In this document: positions 60,175-64,000 of the stretch, piece by piece
How positions within the stretch are numbered: the first letter of the stretch is position 1
Layout: each line of letters starts with the position of its first letter
NCBI RefSeq assembly: GCF_044793635.1
Contig: NZ_CP084992.1
Coordinates: 124,001 to 188,000, forward strand
DNA: 64,000 nucleotides
Direction of reading: 5' to 3'
From: Virgibacillus_F necropolis_A
Lineage (GTDB): Bacteria; Bacillota; Bacilli; Bacillales; Amphibacillaceae
Notes under the pieces: model-generated
The model's database searches: none
What the model saw: the letters and a program-made list of their open reading frames with translations, nothing else
What the model was told of the DNA's origin: nothing
Position numbers and translations under genes: made by a program

Positions 60175-61743
60175 ATGAACGAGCAACAACGAAAAGAAAT
60201 GTCCCAAATCAAGCAAAGTGATGCCGCGGACAGAAAATCCGGCCAGGACAAACCTTTGCATGAGAAAACAAGTGATGATTTTGCAAAATACTTTGAGACT
60301 ACCTATGAACCTCCAAACCTGAATAAAGCTCGAAAGCGTGGACGTGATAAAGTAAATGTTCATTATGACTTTGGTATACCCGAAGACATTGAAAATATTG
60401 GAGTAGGAAAGAAATTTTTGATCCGTACATATGGCTGTCAAATGAATGAACATGATACAGAGGTTATGGCTGGTATTTTAACAGAATTAGGTTATGAATC
60501 AACCAATAATACTGAGGATGCCGATATTATCCTGTTAAACACATGTGCTATTCGAGAAAACGCTGAAAATAAAGTGTTTGGTGAGATAGGTCATTTAAAA
60601 CCACTAAAATTAGAAAAACCAGACTTAATTTTAGGTGTATGTGGATGTATGTCTCAAGAGGAATCGGTAGTTAATCGTATTTTGAAAAAGCACCCACAAG
60701 TCGATCTCATTTTTGGTACACATAATATTCACCGCTTACCTCAATTAATTAAGGAATCATTCTTCGGTAAGGCAAAGGTTGTTGAAGTGTGGTCTAAAGA
60801 AGGAGATATTATTGAAAACCTTCCTAAAGTTCGTAAGGGTAAGATAAAAGCTTGGGTAAATATCATGTACGGTTGCGATAAGTTTTGCACGTACTGTATT
60901 GTACCAATGACTAGAGGTAAAGAACGAAGCCGTAGACCGGAAGATATCATACAAGAAGTACGCCATTTGGCTGCGCAGGGTTACCAGGAAATAACCTTAT
61001 TAGGTCAAAATGTTAATGCATATGGGAAAGACTTTGAAGATATAGCGTACGGTTTCGGCGAATTGATGGATGATATACACAAAGTCGACATTCCTAGAGT
61101 TAGATTTACTACTTCACATCCAAGAGATTTTGATGATTATCTAATCGAGGTCATAGCCCAAGGTGGCAACCTTCTTGACCATATCCATTTACCTGTTCAA
61201 TCAGGAAGTAGTGACGTATTAAAATTAATGAATCGTAAGTATACGAGAGAACAATATTTAGAGTTAGTAGGAAAAATCCGTAAAGCAATACCAAATGCCA
61301 CGTTAACTACTGATATAATTGTTGGTTTCCCTAACGAAACAGAAGAACAATTTGAGGAAACGATGACTTTGATGGAAGAAGTAGGGTTTGAAGCTGCTTA
61401 TACGTATATTTATTCACCGCGAGATGGCACTCCAGCTGCGAAAAAGAAAGATAATGTGCCGATGGATGTGAAAAAGCAACGGTTGTATCGTTTAAATGAC
61501 TTAGTAAACAAGCAATCTGCCGAGTCAATGAAACGTTTAGAAAATCAGGTAGTAAAAGTCCTTGTAGAAGGTGAAAGCAAAAAAAACGCAGAAGTTTTAG
61601 CAGGATACACGGAAAAGAATAAACTTGTAAACTTTAAAGGACCAGATTCTTCAATTGGAAAAATTGTTGAAGTTAAAATAACAGAAGCAAAGACCTGGTC
61701 ATTAAATGGTATTATGGTAGAAAATACAGTTGAGGTGAATTAA
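60175..61743 (+). CDS. miaB: tRNA-2-methylthio-N6-isopentenyladenosine37 synthase MiaB
   Basis: MiaB adds a methylthio group to i6A37 of tRNAs reading UNN codons. The 522-residue protein has an N-terminal UPF0004 domain with three cluster cysteines (YGCQMNEHD; NTCAIRENA; GVCGCMSQ), a radical-SAM domain with CDKFCTYCIVPMTRG, and a C-terminal TRAM domain. A polar extension of about 70 residues precedes the first domain, as in Bacillus. ATG 60175 follows AAAGGAG. Confidence 0.96.
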   Translation: MNEQQRKEMSQIKQSDAADRKSGQDKPLHEKTSDDFAKYFETTYEPPNLNKARKRGRDKVNVHYDFGIPEDIENIGVGKKFLIRTYGCQMNEHDTEVMAGILTELGYESTNNTEDADIILLNTCAIRENAENKVFGEIGHLKPLKLEKPDLILGVCGCMSQEESVVNRILKKHPQVDLIFGTHNIHRLPQLIKESFFGKAKVVEVWSKEGDIIENLPKVRKGKIKAWVNIMYGCDKFCTYCIVPMTRGKERSRRPEDIIQEVRHLAAQGYQEITLLGQNVNAYGKDFEDIAYGFGELMDDIHKVDIPRVRFTTSHPRDFDDYLIEVIAQGGNLLDHIHLPVQSGSSDVLKLMNRKYTREQYLELVGKIRKAIPNATLTTDIIVGFPNETEEQFEETMTLMEEVGFEAAYTYIYSPRDGTPAAKKKDNVPMDVKKQRLYRLNDLVNKQSAESMKRLENQVVKVLVEGESKKNAEVLAGYTEKNKLVNFKGPDSSIGKIVEVKITEAKTWSLNGIMVENTVEVN

Positions 61744-62172
61744 ATGGCTGACTATACACGTAAACAAATATTAGATGAGGCAAAAAATTTAGCACAAATG
61801 CTTGCCAATACAGATGAAATTGATCGTTTTAAGGAAGTTGAAGCGAAAATTAATGAGAACCAAAAGGTACAAAAACTAATAACGAAAATAAAAGCATTAC
61901 AGAAACAAGCTGTTAATTTCCAGGCATATGAAAAAAAGGAAGCTTTAAAACGAGTGGAAGAAGAAATCGATCGCTTGCAGGCAGAAATAGATGATATTCC
62001 TATCGTACAAGAATTTAAAGAAACGCAAATTATTGTAAATGATGTTCTGCAGCTTGTATCAGGAACAATTGCTCGCGAGGTAACAAATGATGTAATTCGT
62101 TCTACAGGTGGCGATTTATTATCGGGTGAAACTGGTTCAAAATCGAATAATGGCTCATCCTGCAGTCACTAA
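61744..62172 (+). CDS. ricA: RicA (YmcA), Y-complex subunit
   Basis: RicA with RicF (YlbF) and RicT (YaaT) forms an iron-sulfur Y-complex that tunes RNase Y and promotes competence, biofilm and sporulation. The 142-residue protein is helical (LAQMLANTDEIDRFKEVEAKINENQKVQ) with a Cys near the end (SSCSH) like that in B. subtilis, where it takes part in cluster binding. It starts directly after the miaB stop, so it is cotranscribed; its partner RNase Y is 3 kb upstream. Confidence 0.94.
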   Translation: MADYTRKQILDEAKNLAQMLANTDEIDRFKEVEAKINENQKVQKLITKIKALQKQAVNFQAYEKKEALKRVEEEIDRLQAEIDDIPIVQEFKETQIIVNDVLQLVSGTIAREVTNDVIRSTGGDLLSGETGSKSNNGSSCSH

Positions 62173-62179
62173 TTAAGTG

Positions 62180-62220
62180 TCCAAGTAAGAAATAATTATT
62201 ATTTCTTACTTGGATTTTTT
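62180..62220 (+). terminator. Strong terminator of ricA
   Basis: TCCAAGTAAGAAATAAT pairs with ATTATTTCTTACTTGGA, followed by TTTTTT. Confidence 0.95.
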
Positions 62221-62297
62221 GCCTTCATAAACCAGTCTAGGCAACCTTTCCAAGGGAATAATTTTCATCTCCTTTTGTTTTCATGGTTTTGCTATGC

Positions 62298-62324
62298 ACT
62301 TTAGGTATTTGTCTTGCATAAAAT
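62298..62324 (+). promoter_or_regulatory. SigmaK-like promoter of cotE
   Basis: AC (62298-62299), a 17-base spacer and CATAAAAT (62317-62324). This fits SigmaK (AC, 16-17, CATAnnnT) and the -10 also resembles SigmaE. cotE has both kinds of promoter in B. subtilis. Confidence 0.55.
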
Positions 62325-62355
62325 GACTATGAAAAAAGAGGAGGTAAACGGAATT

Positions 62356-62925
62356 ATGACATTTCTTGATCAAGAATATAGAGAAATCATTACCAAAGCC
62401 GTTTGTGGGAAGGGTCGTAGGTTTGTTGAAACAACACATTCAGTAGCAGCATCCCATAAACCATCCAGTATTTTAGGGTGTTGGGTAATTAACCATTTGT
62501 ATAATGCTAAGAAGAAATCAAAAGATACTGTTGAGGTGAATGGTAGCTACGATATCAATATTTGGTATTCATATAATGATAATACCAAGACAGAAGTGGT
62601 TACAGAAAGAATTACGTACAGTGACAATATTAAACTATCTGTAAAAGATGATCATTGTATAAATGATGATTATGATGTCGTTGCAAAGGTCCTTCAACAA
62701 CCGAATTGCCTTGAATGTAAAATTACAAATCAAGGTAATAAAATTGCAGTTGAGATTGAAAGAGAATTTTTAGTTCAAATAATAGGGGATACAAAAGTAT
62801 ACGTAAAAGTAAATCCAAGTGGCTTTCACCAAAATGACGATGATGACGATTGGGATTATGACGTTAGCGAGGAAGAACTTGATGGGATCAATCCTGATTT
62901 TTTAAACAGCAAAGATAAAGAATAA
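62356..62925 (+). CDS. cotE: Outer spore coat morphogenetic protein CotE
   Basis: CotE directs assembly of the outer spore coat in the mother cell. The 189-residue protein (181 in B. subtilis) has the conserved YREIITKAVCGKGRRF N-terminus, PSSILGCWVINHLY and a strongly acidic C-terminal tail (Asp/Glu-rich, about 162-185). ATG 62356 follows AGGAGG. It lies between ricA and mutS, as in B. subtilis, with its own promoter and terminator. Confidence 0.96.
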   Translation: MTFLDQEYREIITKAVCGKGRRFVETTHSVAASHKPSSILGCWVINHLYNAKKKSKDTVEVNGSYDINIWYSYNDNTKTEVVTERITYSDNIKLSVKDDHCINDDYDVVAKVLQQPNCLECKITNQGNKIAVEIEREFLVQIIGDTKVYVKVNPSGFHQNDDDDDWDYDVSEEELDGINPDFLNSKDKE

Positions 62926-62928
62926 ATA

Positions 62929-62962
62929 AATTACGAGGGAAATTTCTCTCGTAATTTTTTTT
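62929..62962 (+). terminator. Intrinsic terminator of cotE
   Basis: ATTACGAG pairs with CTCGTAAT with further inner pairing, followed by eight T residues. Confidence 0.93.
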
Positions 62963-63002
62963 GGCCAAAATACGTCAGGTTGTTACAGCAACCATCACTA
63001 AA

Positions 63003-63206
63003 CAAATGAATGTGCGTAAAGTTCCACGCACTTTCACATTCCTATCTATTTGTACGCCACTAAACAGTCGCCTTCGCCTTTCTTGATCCAGCTACGGCTC
63101 CTAGCGGCTAGCAAATAGATAGTCCTGATGAATGTGCGTAAAGTTCCACGCACTTTCACATTCCTATCTATTTGTACGCCACTAAACAGTCGCCTTCGCC
63201 TTTCTA
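63003..63206 (-). repeat. Element B tandem pair (partial) before mutS
   Basis: TGAATGTGCGTAAAG recurs at 63007 and 63129, a period of exactly 122 bases, and the overlapping stretches are identical. The reverse complement matches the tsf units (CAAATAGATAGGAATGTGAAA, ATTCATCAGGACTA, CTATTTGCTAG). The innermost hairpin here is GTGCGT paired with ACGCAC (63012-63031 and 63134-63153), where the tsf copies have GTACGG/CCGTAC. It fills most of the cotE-mutS spacer. Confidence 0.92.
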
Positions 63207-63210
63207 TATA

Positions 63211-63219
63211 TGCTATAAT
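63211..63219 (+). promoter_or_regulatory. Extended -10 promoter of mutS at repeat edge
   Basis: TGCTATAAT is an extended -10 element 36 bases before the mutS ATG. It begins only about 5 bases after the end of the element B pair, so any -35 contact falls inside the repeat. Confidence 0.6.
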
Positions 63220-63254
63220 CGGGGGAGAATATTTTGGTTTTTGGAGGAATAGGC

Positions 63255-64000
63255 ATGTCGAAACATACACCAATGATGGAGCAATACTTAGGTATAAAAG
63301 CTGACTATAAGGATGCTTTTTTATTTTTTCGCCTTGGCGATTTTTATGAAATGTTTTTTGATGATGCAGTGGTGGCTGCCAGAGAACTTGAAATCACCTT
63401 AACGAAACGTGATGCAGCGAAGGATGAACCAATTCCTATGTGTGGGGTACCATACCACGCCGCCGCAAATTACATAAAGAATTTAATTGAAAAAGGTTAT
63501 AAAGTCGCTATTTGTGAGCAGGTAGAAGATCCTAAACATGCAAAAGGTGTGGTGAAACGTGAGGTTGTTCAACTAATCACTCCAGGAACCGTAATGGAAT
63601 CGACTATGTTAAGTGAAAGCGAAAATAACTATATTGCTAGTCTTTCTTATTTTAATGATGGATCATATGTGATTGTTTATAACGATTTATCAACAGGTGA
63701 AAATAGCATTGCACTTGTGTCAAATGGGTGGGATGCTGTTATCCATGAGCTTTACAATCAGCCAATAAAAGAAATTGTAGTATCGTCCAAACTTCCTGAT
63801 GATCATAAACAACAGCTCAAGGAAAAACTAAACGTCACGTTGTCCTATCAAGATGAAATATCGTTTAATGGAGAATATAGAAGTTTATTTGACCATTTAC
63901 ATGATGAACGTTTAGTTAAGGCATTCAGCAGATTGTTAAATTATGTTCAACATACACAAAAGCGATCCCTTGATCATCTACAACCGGCACAAGTCATTGA
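63255..64000 (+). CDS. mutS: DNA mismatch repair protein MutS (partial, 3' end outside window)
   Basis: The first 248 codons of MutS, which recognises mismatches. The N-terminal mismatch-binding domain is clear: MMEQYLGIK, then FFRLGDFYEMFFDDA with the Phe-x-Glu motif (FYE) that stacks on the mismatch, CGVPYHAA and ICEQVEDP. ATG 63255 follows TTGGAGGAATAGG. The ATPase domain is beyond the window. mutL would be expected next. Confidence 0.96.
   Translation, partial: MSKHTPMMEQYLGIKADYKDAFLFFRLGDFYEMFFDDAVVAARELEITLTKRDAAKDEPIPMCGVPYHAAANYIKNLIEKGYKVAICEQVEDPKHAKGVVKREVVQLITPGTVMESTMLSESENNYIASLSYFNDGSYVIVYNDLSTGENSIALVSNGWDAVIHELYNQPIKEIVVSSKLPDDHKQQLKEKLNVTLSYQDEISFNGEYRSLFDHLHDERLVKAFSRLLNYVQHTQKRSLDHLQPAQVI

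Overview
The window is a low-GC Gram-positive chromosome segment from a motile, endospore-forming member of the Bacillaceae. Protein sequences and gene order resemble the Oceanobacillus/Virgibacillus side of the family, but the genus is an inference. Evidence for this lifestyle includes PolC, GTG/TTG starts behind strong AGGAGG sites, a fla/che operon, and the sporulation genes dpaAB, spoIIIE, spoVS, cotE and ylxY. All supported protein genes are on the + strand. No rRNA, tRNA, CRISPR, prophage or insertion-sequence transposase was seen.

Layout: (1) 1-10.2 kb is the end of the fla/che operon: flhA (3' end), flhF, flhG, cheB, cheA, cheW, cheC, cheD, sigD, a FapA/DUF342 gene and a swrB-like gene. 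(2) 10.4-21.4 kb holds rpsB-tsf, pyrH-frr, uppS-cdsA, rseP and polC. (3) 21.7-31.4 kb is the rimP-nusA-rnpM-ylxQ-infB-ylxP-rbfA operon, then truB, ribF, rpsO and pnp. (4) 31.9-42 kb is ylxY, mlpA, ymxH, dpaA-dpaB, dapG, dapA, tepA and spoIIIE. (5) 42.2-47.9 kb is a GntR regulator with a BMP-type nucleoside ABC transporter. (6) 48-64 kb is ymfF-ymfH-ymfI, ymfJ, ymfK, rodZ-like ymfM, pgsA, cinA, recA, rny, ymdB, spoVS, miaB, ricA, cotE and the first third of mutS.

The genes themselves are ordinary core genes. Two things stand out. First, several genes that B. subtilis keeps at these exact positions are absent: dxr (between cdsA and rseP), proS (between rseP and polC), asd (between dpaB and dapG), rnjB (between dapA and tepA) and ylzJ. 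Second, the intergenic spaces carry repeated, strongly self-complementary DNA. One family of about 122-126 bp units occurs after tsf (exact tandem pair), between rpsO and pnp, after pnp (three units), in the rnjB slot, after ymfI (a core-less remnant) and before mutS (tandem pair in the opposite orientation to tsf). Its innermost hairpin changes sequence between loci while keeping base pairing, and its loop is nearly constant. A second, GC-rich family occurs as two opposed copies between cheD and sigD.

Regulatory signals that can be read directly include a SigmaK-type promoter before dpaA and another before cotE, a LexA-like box before recA, a promoter followed by two stacked terminators before rimP (as expected for NusA autoregulation), and many intrinsic terminators.
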